Shown here: piece after piece, positions 15,028-22,692 of the stretch
Position numbering within the stretch: position 1 is the stretch's first letter
How the letters are laid out: every line of letters starts with the position of its first letter
Assembly: GCA_965660935.1 (NCBI GenBank)
Contig: CBFIBR010000021.1
Location: forward strand, 1 to 36,372
Source of the DNA: UBA1172 sp002457135
Lineage (GTDB): Bacteria; Pseudomonadota; Alphaproteobacteria; Puniceispirillales; UBA1172
Direction of reading: 5' to 3'
DNA length: 36,372 nt
Notes under the pieces: model-generated
Seen by the model: the letters and a program-made list of their open reading frames with translations, nothing else
Database searches by the model: none
What the model was told of the DNA's origin: nothing
Translations under genes and position numbers: made by a program

Positions 15028-17067
15028 ATGAAAAACGGGCTGGATCGTCTGCTCAGGCCAAACAGCATCGCGGTTCTGGGGGGAGATTGGGCCAAGGCGG
15101 TGATCCTGTCATCGCGTGAAGTCGGGTATCAGGGTGAGATCTGGCCGGTGCATCCGCATCATGAGGACGTGGCCGGGATAAAGGCTTATCGCTCTGTTGA
15201 TGATCTGCCCTCTGCCCCTGATGCGGTTTTTGTCGGCATCAATCGCAAGGCCTCAATCGGGGTGGTGCGCCAGCTTTCCGAAATGGGGGCTGGCGGTGTC
15301 GTTGCCTTTGCCTCCGGCTTTGCCGAGGTCGATGACGGCGCTGAACTGCAAGACCAGCTGGTTGAGGCGGCAGGGGCCATGCCCGTGGTGGGGCCGAACT
15401 GCTATGGGGTGATCAACTATCTGGATGCCGCGCTGTTATGGCCTGATATCCATGGCGGCAGCAGGGTTGATAAAGGCGTGGCGATCATCACCCAGTCATC
15501 CAACCTGGCGATCAACCTGACCATGGATCAGAACGGGCTGTCGACTGCCTATATCATCACCCTCGGGAATCAGGCGATGGTCACCATGGCCGATATGATC
15601 AGGGCGCTTGCCGCTGATGACCGGGTGACGGCCATCGGCCTGCATATTGAAGGTGTGCGGAACAGCCATGATTTCGCCGCCGCTATCAGTGAGGCCAGGG
15701 ACAGGGGCAAGCCTGTGATCGCGATCAAGGCGGGGGCCAGTGATGCGGCCCGCAAGATGACGATGTCGCATACAGCCTCCCTTGCAGGGTCGCATCAGGT
15801 TGCATCCGCTTTCTTCGCGGCCTCAGGGGTAGGGCAGGTCAACAGTATTGAGGCGTTTCTGCAAGCGCTGGGGCTGTTGCACTGTTTCGGTGAGCTGACG
15901 GGCAAGAGCCTGATGACAATGTCGTGTTCAGGGGGTGAAGCCTCACTGATGGCGGATGCTGCCCAGCGTCACGGCATTCCCATGCCTGATTTCGATGATG
16001 CGGCGATTGCTGCGATTGCCGAGACGGTCAACCCGCTGGTGACGGTGTCTAACCCGTTCGATTACCACACGTTTGACTGGGGTGATGAGGAGAGGCTGAC
16101 CGCGTCGTTCACCTGTGCGCTGGCGGCTGGCATTGATATCAATGCGCTGGTGCTGGATTTCCCGGCCCGGCATATCACCCGTGTTGAAGGCTGGCATGCC
16201 GCGATCAGGGCCATCAAGGCAGCGCGTGATGCCACCGGGGCCAGGGCCGCAGTCATAGCCTCCATGCCGGAAAACATGCCGCCTGAGGTGGCGCGTGATC
16301 TGATGCAGGACGGGATCGCCCCGCTGAGGGGGTTTGATACCGCACTGGAAGCCATCAACGCTGCCCATGCCGCCAGTGCCCATTCTGCCAGTAAAGATAA
16401 AGGGTTTCAGCCCATTGGCCTTGATCCGGTAGGGGACGAGGCAGAAACACTCACCGAGGCGGAGGCCAAAGCCATGCTCAAGGCATCGGGTGTGCCGGTG
16501 CCGGATGGCAGGGTTGCCTCCAGCCTTGATGAAGCGCTTGGATTTGCCGAAGGCCGCGTGGTGGTGATGAAAACCGTGACCGCCGCCCATAAAACCGAGC
16601 AAGGCGGCGTCAAGCTGAATATCAACGATCCAGACGCGGTGCGGGTGGCATGGCACGACCTGACCCATGGTCAGGCCTCACCCCATGTGCTTATTGAGGA
16701 AATGATCACCGATAGCGTGGCCGAGATGATCATCGGGGTTGGCCGTGATGCCACTTATGGCCTGCATCTGGTGATCGGTGCAGGCGGTATCCAGACCGAG
16801 ATTTGGCGTGATACCATGACCCTGATGCTGCCCGCATCACCGGAGGATGTGGCAAAGGCTATCGGCACGCTCACCATGGCGCCCCTGCTGAAGGGGTTTC
16901 GGGGTATGCCGCCCGGGGATGAAGCCGCGCTCATGGAATGCATCGGGAATATCGCCGGTTTTGCCCTGGCGCATGAAAAGACGCTGCTTGAGCTTGATAT
17001 AAATCCGCTGCTGGTCCGCCCCGGCGGGGTGGTTGCGGTTGATGCGCTGATCCGCTGCGCTAAATAA
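15028..17067 (+). CDS. NDP-forming acyl-CoA synthetase (fused alpha-beta), probable gamma-butyrobetaine/carnitine CoA ligase
   Basis: A 679-residue protein of the ADP-forming acetyl-CoA synthetase / succinyl-CoA ligase superfamily. In order: a CoA-binding Rossmann domain (RLLRPNSIAVLGGDWAKAV), ligase domains with VVGPNCYGVINY and the phosphohistidine loop KMTMSHTASLAGSHQ, a variable linker near residues 445-460, then an ATP-grasp beta part (LTEAEAKAMLKASGVPVPDG, HKTEQGGVKLNI, LLELDINPLLVRPGGVVAVDAL). It makes a CoA thioester from an acid, CoA and ATP, releasing ADP and phosphate. The position between the ACAD and CaiD suggests gamma-butyrobetaine or carnitine as substrate. ATG 15028 is 4 bp past the upstream stop; an upstream in-frame ATG at 14905 overlaps the ACAD. 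The linker carries a 15-bp tandem repeat. Confidence 0.85.
   Translation: MKNGLDRLLRPNSIAVLGGDWAKAVILSSREVGYQGEIWPVHPHHEDVAGIKAYRSVDDLPSAPDAVFVGINRKASIGVVRQLSEMGAGGVVAFASGFAEVDDGAELQDQLVEAAGAMPVVGPNCYGVINYLDAALLWPDIHGGSRVDKGVAIITQSSNLAINLTMDQNGLSTAYIITLGNQAMVTMADMIRALAADDRVTAIGLHIEGVRNSHDFAAAISEARDRGKPVIAIKAGASDAARKMTMSHTASLAGSHQVASAFFAASGVGQVNSIEAFLQALGLLHCFGELTGKSLMTMSCSGGEASLMADAAQRHGIPMPDFDDAAIAAIAETVNPLVTVSNPFDYHTFDWGDEERLTASFTCALAAGIDINALVLDFPARHITRVEGWHAAIRAIKAARDATGARAAVIASMPENMPPEVARDLMQDGIAPLRGFDTALEAINAAHAASAHSASKDKGFQPIGLDPVGDEAETLTEAEAKAMLKASGVPVPDGRVASSLDEALGFAEGRVVVMKTVTAAHKTEQGGVKLNINDPDAVRVAWHDLTHGQASPHVLIEEMITDSVAEMIIGVGRDATYGLHLVIGAGGIQTEIWRDTMTLMLPASPEDVAKAIGTLTMAPLLKGFRGMPPGDEAALMECIGNIAGFALAHEKTLLELDINPLLVRPGGVVAVDALIRCAK
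16363..16392 (+). repeat. 15-bp tandem repeat (2 copies) in the linker of the acyl-CoA synthetase
   Basis: GCCCATGCCGCCAGT (16363-16377) is followed by GCCCATTCTGCCAGT (16378-16392), 13 of 15 bases identical, encoding AHAAS-AHSAS. It lies in the low-complexity joint between the CoA-ligase and ATP-grasp halves. Confidence 0.75.
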
Positions 17068-17085
17068 CAGAAAGGAGAAGGAATA

Positions 17086-17868
17086 ATGCCTGATTTCGTG
17101 AAAACACGGCGCGATGGTGCTGTATTTGAGGTTGAACTCGATCGGCCCAAGGCCAACGCCATTGATCTTGTCACCAGCCGGGAGATGGGTGAGGTTTTCC
17201 GTTCATTCCGCGATGATGCGGAGGCTCGGGTCGCGCTCGTCACCACCGCCGGGGACAAGTTTTTCTGCGCCGGATGGGACCTCAAGGCGGCAGCCGATGG
17301 TGACCCGGTGGATGGTGATTACGGTGTTGGCGGTTTTGGCGGCTTGCAGGAATTGCGCGGCCTCAACAAACCGGTGATCGCTGCTGTGAACGGCATGGCG
17401 GTTGGTGGCGGGTTTGAGCTGGCCCTGTCCTGTGACATCATCTATTGCAGTGAGGGCAGCCGTTTTGCCCTGCCTGAAATCAACGCCGGAACGCTGGCGG
17501 ATGCGGCAACGATCAAACTGCCGAAACGGATCCCGCATCATGTGGCCATGGAAATGCTGTTCACCGGACGCTGGATGGAGGCTGATGAGGCCCTGCATCA
17601 CGGGCTGGTCAACGCGGTCCTGCCTGCGGATCAGCTGATGGATCACGCCCGCGGCATTGCCCGCCAGCTGGCGGATGGCCCGCCGCTGGTCTTTGCCGCC
17701 ATCAAGGAAGTCGTCCGTGAAGCCGAAGACAAGGCGTTTCAGGATGTCATGAACCGCATCACCAAACGCCAGCTCGAAACGGTCGATATTCTCTATGATA
17801 GTGACGATAATCTTGAAGGGGCGAGGGCCTTTTCCGAAAAACGCTCCCCGGTCTGGAAGGGGAAATAG
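17086..17868 (+). CDS. caiD: Carnitinyl-CoA dehydratase / crotonobetainyl-CoA hydratase
   Basis: A 260-residue crotonase that resembles E. coli CaiD (261 residues) along its length: LDRPKANAID..TS.EMGEVF..FRDD at 18-44, FFCAGWDLKAAA at 59-70, PVIAAVNGMAVGGGFELAL at 96-114 and FSEKRSPVWKGK at the end. Both crotonase catalytic glutamates are present at E111 and E131, the spacing expected for the family. It hydrates crotonobetainyl-CoA to L-carnitinyl-CoA, or the reverse. The loop after E131 (GTLADAATIKLP) differs from the GIVPDSGG of E. coli CaiD. ATG 17086 has AAAGGAGAAGG upstream. It is the last gene of the five-gene operon, 18 bp after the synthetase. This is the best single marker that the operon handles carnitine-type substrates. 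Confidence 0.9.
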   Translation: MPDFVKTRRDGAVFEVELDRPKANAIDLVTSREMGEVFRSFRDDAEARVALVTTAGDKFFCAGWDLKAAADGDPVDGDYGVGGFGGLQELRGLNKPVIAAVNGMAVGGGFELALSCDIIYCSEGSRFALPEINAGTLADAATIKLPKRIPHHVAMEMLFTGRWMEADEALHHGLVNAVLPADQLMDHARGIARQLADGPPLVFAAIKEVVREAEDKAFQDVMNRITKRQLETVDILYDSDDNLEGARAFSEKRSPVWKGK

Positions 17869-17894
17869 ATTTAACCTAAATGAGGATTACAACG

Positions 17895-18413
17895 ATGAAA
17901 ACCAATGCCTTGCACCATGTTCTGAAAACATTTTTCCTGACCCTCACACTGGCTGTGGGCCTGAGTGTTTCAATGGGGATTGCAACACCCGGCCTGTCGT
18001 TCGCCGCGGGTGGCGGCGGCGGGGAGAGCTATGGCTCCCCCAAGGAGAAATCGTATTGGGTCAAAAAGGCCAATACCGCCATCAGCAAGGAGGATTTCAA
18101 GAAAGCCTATTCCATCCTCGGCACCGGGGTGAAGAAAGAACCCGACAACGCTGATATCCACAATCTGCTGGGGTTCAGCTCCCGCAAGATGGGGCTTTAT
18201 GAGGAGAGCGAGAAGCATTACCGCAAGGCACTGTCGCTCGACCCTGACCACAAGGGCGCGCTGGAATACATGGGGGAGCTTTTCCTCACCCTCAACCGGC
18301 CTGATGAGGCCAGGGCATTGCTGGAACGACTGGGCAAGGTCTGCTGGCTGGGGTGCGATGAAAAGGATGAATTGAAGGAAGCCATCGCCAAATGGGAGCA
18401 AAACCAGAACTGA
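17895..18413 (+). CDS. Secreted TPR-repeat protein
   Basis: A 172-residue protein with an N-terminal signal peptide (basic start MKTNALHHVLK, hydrophobic core FFLTLTLAVGLSVSMGIA, likely cleavage near FAAGG) and a glycine-rich start to the mature part. At least two tetratricopeptide repeats follow (KKAYSILGTGVKKEPDNADIHNLLGFSSRKMGLYEESEKHYRKALSLDPDHKGALEYMGELFLTLNRPDEA). It should act in the periplasm as a protein-interaction module. ATG 17895 is favoured by the GAGGA 9 bp upstream, over ATG 17880. The gene is 26 bp after caiD, so it may share that transcript, but nothing links it to carnitine. The specific role is unknown. Confidence 0.78.
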   Translation: MKTNALHHVLKTFFLTLTLAVGLSVSMGIATPGLSFAAGGGGGESYGSPKEKSYWVKKANTAISKEDFKKAYSILGTGVKKEPDNADIHNLLGFSSRKMGLYEESEKHYRKALSLDPDHKGALEYMGELFLTLNRPDEARALLERLGKVCWLGCDEKDELKEAIAKWEQNQN

Positions 18414-18428
18414 TCATCTGTATCAGTT
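18408..18428. terminator. Inverted repeat between convergent genes, possible weak bidirectional terminator
   Basis: AACTGAT and ATCAGTT form a perfect 7-bp dyad with a 7-base loop, spanning the stop codons of the TPR gene and the convergent 18423 gene. There is no T-run on either side, so intrinsic termination is doubtful. Confidence 0.3.
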
Positions 18429-18986
18429 AACCCTCCCGCGCTGGCGCAATTCTTCCATCTTCAGGCGGGCTTCGGCGGAGAGCGGGTTGCCCGCTTGATC
18501 AGGATCAGCACCACCTGCCGGTGATGGCGAACCCCCGTCAAAGATAGCCGGTTCGATAGCAACCTCCGGCGATGCCGCCTCAGGTTCAGCCGCCGCTGGT
18601 TCAGGCTGTTCCATCAAAATAGCCTCATCAAGGGTAGGGCCGGGGTCTGCTGGGATGGTATCTGCAATGCTGATGGCGGAGGCATCATCACTCACCGCCG
18701 CCACCAGCCCGGGGCGATTATCCGCAACAGGGTAGAGCGGCAGGTGGGAAGGCGGCAGTTTTGCCAGTGTTTTCATCAACCCCCTTGGCACGGAACCTGA
18801 TGCCGGGGCGGGTTTGTCCGGGGCAGGCTGTTTTCTTGCCCCTGATGGTTTCCCGCCTGATTTACGGGGATGCCGCTTTTTCATCTTCAGGATCATGAGC
18901 AGGGTTGCCAGCACCAGCAATCCCGCCGTCAGCACGACCAACGGGACACCATAAAACCGCGTCATCAGGTCAGCGATGATTTGCAT
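18423..18986 (-). CDS. Hypothetical membrane-anchored protein, Pro/Ala/Glu-rich tail
   Basis: A 187-residue protein of unrecognised family. Residues 14-33 (VPLVVLTAGLLVLATLLMIL) form one transmembrane helix. A basic stretch follows (KMKKRHPRKSGGK), placing the rest in the cytoplasm by the positive-inside rule. A long low-complexity region rich in proline, alanine and acidic residues comes next, then a charged C-terminal tail (AEARLKMEELRQRGRVN). Its ATG overlaps the stop of the upstream HExxH gene as TGATG, so the two are translationally coupled and probably work together. No enzymatic motif is seen. Confidence 0.7.
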   Translation of the reverse strand: MQIIADLMTRFYGVPLVVLTAGLLVLATLLMILKMKKRHPRKSGGKPSGARKQPAPDKPAPASGSVPRGLMKTLAKLPPSHLPLYPVADNRPGLVAAVSDDASAISIADTIPADPGPTLDEAILMEQPEPAAAEPEAASPEVAIEPAIFDGGSPSPAGGADPDQAGNPLSAEARLKMEELRQRGRVN

Positions 18987-19579
18987 CAGTCTTTATTCTC
19001 CTGATTGAAACGGTCAATAAACTCGACCACCAGCTTGTGCTGCCATTCATGGGCTTCCTGTTCCCATGGCCTGAGCGCATAGGGGATGGCATCAATCCGG
19101 CCGATCGGAACACCCAGCCAGCGGGCGCTGAATTTTTCAGGCTTGCCGGGTTTGGGGCGGCGGCCGGTGAGGCTGTATCGGCCTGAGGCAAGCTGGGCGA
19201 CATGGACCCATTCATGGCTCAATTTGATGATCGTATCGAGGGGGTCATTCTGGCGTTGCAGGGTGAAATCATAGAGGGTCGGGGGCATGATCTGGCCGCG
19301 CTGTTTGCGGGACAGCACCTCGGCGCGTTGCAGGCCCATCAGACCCAGGCCCATCAGACCGGTGCTGCCCGTTGCGGCATCCGGTGCGATGATCCTGACG
19401 GTGACATTGACCAGGGGGCGCAATGCCGGGGCAATCAGCCGATCATGCAGATACCGGCTCATGGCCTCGGTCAATTCAGCCAGGGCCTGTTCAATATTAT
19501 GGGTTTCAAAATGCAGCATGAGGGGCAGGGCAATACACTGACAACATTTTGGAATTATTGCTAATTTCAGCCCCGGCAT
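18986..19579 (-). CDS. Putative zinc-metalloprotease-like protein with HExxH motif
   Basis: A protein of about 197 residues with HEWVH at 122-126 inside IIKLSHEWVHVAQLASG, a helix carrying the zincin HExxH pattern. The context (strand, HExxH helix, then WLGVPIGRIDAIPYALRPWEQEAHEWQHKLV) suggests an SprT/minimal-gluzincin-like fold, with later Glu/His residues as possible third ligands. The family is not firmly recognised. ATG 19579 has AGGG 7 bp upstream; the first 20 residues look unconserved and ATG 19519 (MLHFETHNIEQ) is an alternative. A 15-bp tandem duplication lies at residues 74-83 (LMGLG-LMGLQ). It is coupled to the downstream membrane-anchored gene. Confidence 0.6.
   Translation of the reverse strand: MPGLKLAIIPKCCQCIALPLMLHFETHNIEQALAELTEAMSRYLHDRLIAPALRPLVNVTVRIIAPDAATGSTGLMGLGLMGLQRAEVLSRKQRGQIMPPTLYDFTLQRQNDPLDTIIKLSHEWVHVAQLASGRYSLTGRRPKPGKPEKFSARWLGVPIGRIDAIPYALRPWEQEAHEWQHKLVVEFIDRFNQENKD
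19331..19360 (-). repeat. Perfect 15-bp tandem duplication in the HExxH gene
   Basis: CAGGCCCATCAGACC is present twice without mismatch at 19331-19345 and 19346-19360. On the coding (minus) strand it adds five residues of the GLMGL type. The perfect identity implies a recent event. Confidence 0.92.
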
Positions 19580-19645
19580 CAAGCTACCCTAAGGTCGCTC
19601 CCCGCTTGGAACCCATGGATAATCACGAGGGATAGCGTTAAGGGA

Positions 19646-20065
19646 TTATTCTTTCGGGGCGGCTTTGCCCAGGGCGCGAAAAGGCAGCGTGACGCAGCCA
19701 TGCCGGGCCGAAAAGGATTTGACGGGGATGAAACTGTCCTGCCCGTCAATCGCGGTATCATCGCTCTTGCCTTCCAGCCAGTCGGTAATCTCATCCTGAA
19801 ACCTTGCGGTATCGCTCAGCCGCTGGCCCGCCATGGTGGTCAGCATCAGGCCGGTTGCAGCCTCACACAATGCGCATCCTTCTACCTTGGCGCCCATCGC
19901 GTTGATGCGGCCGTCATCATCGGTGTTGAGGTCAACCGTCACCCTGTCACCACAGGTGGGGTTGCGGGCTGATGCTGTGTGCATCGGCTCATCAAGCCGT
20001 TTGCTGGCGCGGGCTTCCCGGGCCAGGGCGAGGATCTGTTTCTGGTAGAGAGCGGCGGCATCCAT
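19646..20065 (-). CDS. SufU/NifU-like iron-sulfur cluster scaffold protein
   Basis: A 139-residue protein of the IscU/SufU family. Key residues are C38 and D40 in NPTCGDRVTV, C64 in VEGCALCEAATGLM (C67 is an extra cysteine) and C124 in ARHGCVTLPFRAL. These match the three cysteines and the aspartate that bind zinc or an assembling cluster in SufU. It would act in the cytoplasm as a scaffold or sulfur acceptor. It is not in an isc/suf operon here, and the closest genes (HExxH pair, divergent pyruvate kinase) give no functional hint, so it may be a stand-alone paralogue. Confidence 0.78.
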   Translation of the reverse strand: MDAAALYQKQILALAREARASKRLDEPMHTASARNPTCGDRVTVDLNTDDDGRINAMGAKVEGCALCEAATGLMLTTMAGQRLSDTARFQDEITDWLEGKSDDTAIDGQDSFIPVKSFSARHGCVTLPFRALGKAAPKE

Positions 20066-20206
20066 GCTGTCAGGGGGTGTCCAAAAGAGCGTTAATTCTA
20101 TCGTAATAAATCAATAGTATGTTAAAACTATAGAATATATGGCTTGTCAATCCATTGAAGCAATCTCAGTGGAATAGAGGCCTTTTCAGGTAAAGAGAGA
20201 CAGAAT

Positions 20207-21628
20207 ATGGCTATTTCATCATCAGCAACACGCATTCTCGCCACCCTCGGGCCAGCCACCAGCAGCCCTGAGATGATCCGCGAGCTGGTGGAGGCCGGGG
20301 CCAATGCTTTCCGGCTCAATTTCAGCCATGGGGTCAAGGAAGATCACGCCGAACGCTATAACACCATCCGGGCGGTAGCCGAGGAAACCGGAAAGCCGAT
20401 TACGGTTCTGGCCGACTTGCAGGGGCCAAAGCTGCGCATCGGCACGGTTGATGAAGATGTGGTGCTGGAAAAGGGTGATCGATTTATCTTTGATCAGACA
20501 GGCGAGCAGGGAAACAGATCGAGGGTAACGCTGCCGCATCCCGAGATTTTTGATGCGATCCTGCCGGGGCATCGGATGATGGTCAATGACGGCAAGCTGC
20601 AATTCATCGTTCGCACTGTCGACACCGGCATCATTGAAACCGAGGTGCTGGTTGGCGGCAAGCTGACGGATCGCAAGGGCGTTAACGTGCCGGATGTCAG
20701 CCTGGATATTTCCCCCCTCACGGAAAAGGATCGGGCTGATCTGGATTTTGCCCTGTCCCTCGGGGTTGACTGGGTCGCGCTTTCCTTTGTTCAGCGCGTC
20801 AGTGATATCATTGAGGCCCGGAGCATCATCAAGGATCGCGCCGCCATCATGGTGAAGATTGAAAAACCGCAGGCGCTCGAAATCCTTGAAGACCTGATTA
20901 TCGCCACCGACGGGGTCATGATTGCGAGGGGTGATCTGGGGGTTGAGCTGCCGCCCGAACGCATCCCCGGTGCGCAGAAGGATATCACCCGCATCTGCCG
21001 CAAGGTTGGCAAGCCTGTGGTGGTCGCAACCCAGATGCTTGAAAGCATGATCGATAACCCGATGCCGACACGGGCCGAGGCATCAGACGTTGCCACCGCC
21101 GTGATGGACGGGGTTGATTGCGTCATGCTGTCGGCGGAAACTGCATCAGGGTCATTCCCGGTTGAGAGCGTGTCGATCATGCACCGCATCCTGCGGGAAA
21201 CCGAAGAACGTGAAGGCTATTTTGACAGTCTCCAGATGATCTGGCAGGAAAGCCACACGACCTATCACGCGGTGGCCGAAAGCGCGACCAGCCTGGCCCG
21301 CCATATCAACGCCGCCGCCGTTGTTGCGTTCTCTGCCTCTGGCACCACCGCGGTGCGGCTGTCACGCGAACGGCCATCGCTGCCGATTGTCATGATGACC
21401 CCGAAACAGGCGATCCGCCAGCGCATGAATTTCCTCTGGGGGATGAATTCCATCCTGACCGACCAGTTTGACAGTTTCGATGAAGCGCTTGATGGCATCA
21501 GCCGCCTGATGCTGGAAAATAAAATGGGCCAGCCGGGTGATCAGGTGATCGTGGTGGCGGGGACCCCGTTTGGTGTTTCAGGAACAACCAACACGATCCG
21601 GGTGCTTAACCTGCATAAGCCCCGGTAA
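20207..21628 (+). CDS. pyk: Pyruvate kinase
   Basis: A 473-residue pyruvate kinase, making pyruvate and ATP from phosphoenolpyruvate and ADP. Visible blocks are TRILATLGPATSSPEMIRELVEAGANAFRLNFSHG, ADLQGPKLRIGTV, the active-site signature IMVKIEKPQALEILEDLI, VMIARGDLGVELPPERIPGAQKDI, VVVATQMLESMIDNPMPTRAEASDVATAVMDGVD and the C-terminal GVSGTTNTIRVLNL. ATG 20207 follows a purine-rich AAAGAGAGACAG box. The 141 bp upstream are AT-rich and should hold the promoter. The last 23 bp overlap the 3' end of the convergent threonine aldolase gene. Confidence 0.97.
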   Translation: MAISSSATRILATLGPATSSPEMIRELVEAGANAFRLNFSHGVKEDHAERYNTIRAVAEETGKPITVLADLQGPKLRIGTVDEDVVLEKGDRFIFDQTGEQGNRSRVTLPHPEIFDAILPGHRMMVNDGKLQFIVRTVDTGIIETEVLVGGKLTDRKGVNVPDVSLDISPLTEKDRADLDFALSLGVDWVALSFVQRVSDIIEARSIIKDRAAIMVKIEKPQALEILEDLIIATDGVMIARGDLGVELPPERIPGAQKDITRICRKVGKPVVVATQMLESMIDNPMPTRAEASDVATAVMDGVDCVMLSAETASGSFPVESVSIMHRILRETEEREGYFDSLQMIWQESHTTYHAVAESATSLARHINAAAVVAFSASGTTAVRLSRERPSLPIVMMTPKQAIRQRMNFLWGMNSILTDQFDSFDEALDGISRLMLENKMGQPGDQVIVVAGTPFGVSGTTNTIRVLNLHKPR

Positions 21629-22661
21629 ACGCCGCCAGCGCATCCACCAGACTGTCAATAGCGGCATCATCCAGATCAAGATGGGTTACCAGCCTCAACT
21701 CACGATCAGGGTTGATGGCAACGCCGCGATCAGCCAGAAACACCTCCAGGTCATCCAGCGCAATACCATCATCAAACCGGGCGAAGACCATGTTGGTGTG
21801 AACCCGGGCTGTATCAACGCTGATCCCGTTGAGCGCATTCAGCCTTGTGGCCAGCGTGGCGGCACGGCGATGATCCTCATCAAGGCGGTCGATATGGTGG
21901 TCAAGGGCGTGGATCGCCGCTGCGGCCAGGACCCCGGCCTGACGCAAACCGCCCCCCAGCATCTTGCGGATACGGCCGGCCCGGTTGATGGTTTCGGCAT
22001 CACCCACCAGGACCGAGCCTACCGGTGCGCCAAGCCCCTTTGACAGGCAAAGCGAAACGCTGTCGCATCCTTCAACAAAGCGGGCCGGGTCTGACCCTGT
22101 TGCAACCACCGCATTCATCAGCCTGGCCCCGTCGCAATGCAGTTTCAGCCCGCAATCACGCGCCACCGCCGCCATGCTGTCCATATAAGCAAGCGGCTGG
22201 ACCATGCCATCCTTGGTGTTCTCAATCGAAAGCAGGCGGGTCTGCGGCTTGTGCCAGTCATCGGGTTTGATGGCATCGCGGATTGTTTTCTCATCCAGCC
22301 CGCCAGCATCATTGACGGGCAGGGGGTGGCAGGCAACGCTGCCGAGCACGGCTGTCCCCATCGCCTCCCAAACATTGATGTGATAATCCTGCCCGACCAG
22401 GCATTCCTCACCACGATTGCAATGGGCCATGACCGCCGCCAGATTGGACTGGGTGCCGCTGGGCATGAACAGGGCCGCTTCCTTGCCGAGTAATTGCGCC
22501 GCCTTTTGCTGGAGCGCGTTTACCGAGGGATCATCCCTGTAAACATCATCGCCAACCTCAGCATCAAGCATCGCCTGACGCATGGCCGGGGTTGGCCGGG
22601 TAACAGTATCACTGCGAAAATCAGCCGTGATCGCGTTGGCTTTCACTTGTGAAGAATACAT
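21606..22661 (-). CDS. ltaE: Low-specificity L-threonine aldolase
   Basis: A 351-residue fold-type I PLP enzyme. It shows DFRSDTVTRPTPAMRQAMLDAEVGDDVYRDDPSV, ALFMPSGTQSNLAAVMAH, LSIENTKDGMVQPL, LKLHCDGARLMNA (aspartate to pyridine nitrogen) and SLCLSKGLGAPVGSVLVG with PLP lysine K208. It cleaves threonine or allo-threonine to glycine and acetaldehyde. Some family members act on phenylserine or related beta-hydroxy amino acids. It ends within the 3' end of pyk (23-bp antisense overlap). ATG 22661 has AGGAC upstream. The link to glycine metabolism fits the betaine demethylation genes nearby, but it is a common housekeeping enzyme. Confidence 0.93.
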   Translation of the reverse strand: MYSSQVKANAITADFRSDTVTRPTPAMRQAMLDAEVGDDVYRDDPSVNALQQKAAQLLGKEAALFMPSGTQSNLAAVMAHCNRGEECLVGQDYHINVWEAMGTAVLGSVACHPLPVNDAGGLDEKTIRDAIKPDDWHKPQTRLLSIENTKDGMVQPLAYMDSMAAVARDCGLKLHCDGARLMNAVVATGSDPARFVEGCDSVSLCLSKGLGAPVGSVLVGDAETINRAGRIRKMLGGGLRQAGVLAAAAIHALDHHIDRLDEDHRRAATLATRLNALNGISVDTARVHTNMVFARFDDGIALDDLEVFLADRGVAINPDRELRLVTHLDLDDAAIDSLVDALAAFTGAYAG

Positions 22662-22692
22662 GCACAGAATGTCCTAGATCGGGGCGGTTGTC

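Noticed and set aside
15943..16668. 241-codon open frame opposite the acyl-CoA synthetase
   Set aside because: His- and Gly-rich translation without family resemblance; the plus-strand ligase motifs run straight through it.
20097..20138. Inverted repeat ATTCTAT / ATAGAAT upstream of pyk
   Set aside because: AT-rich arms with a 28-bp gap can arise by chance in an AT-rich promoter; no further support.
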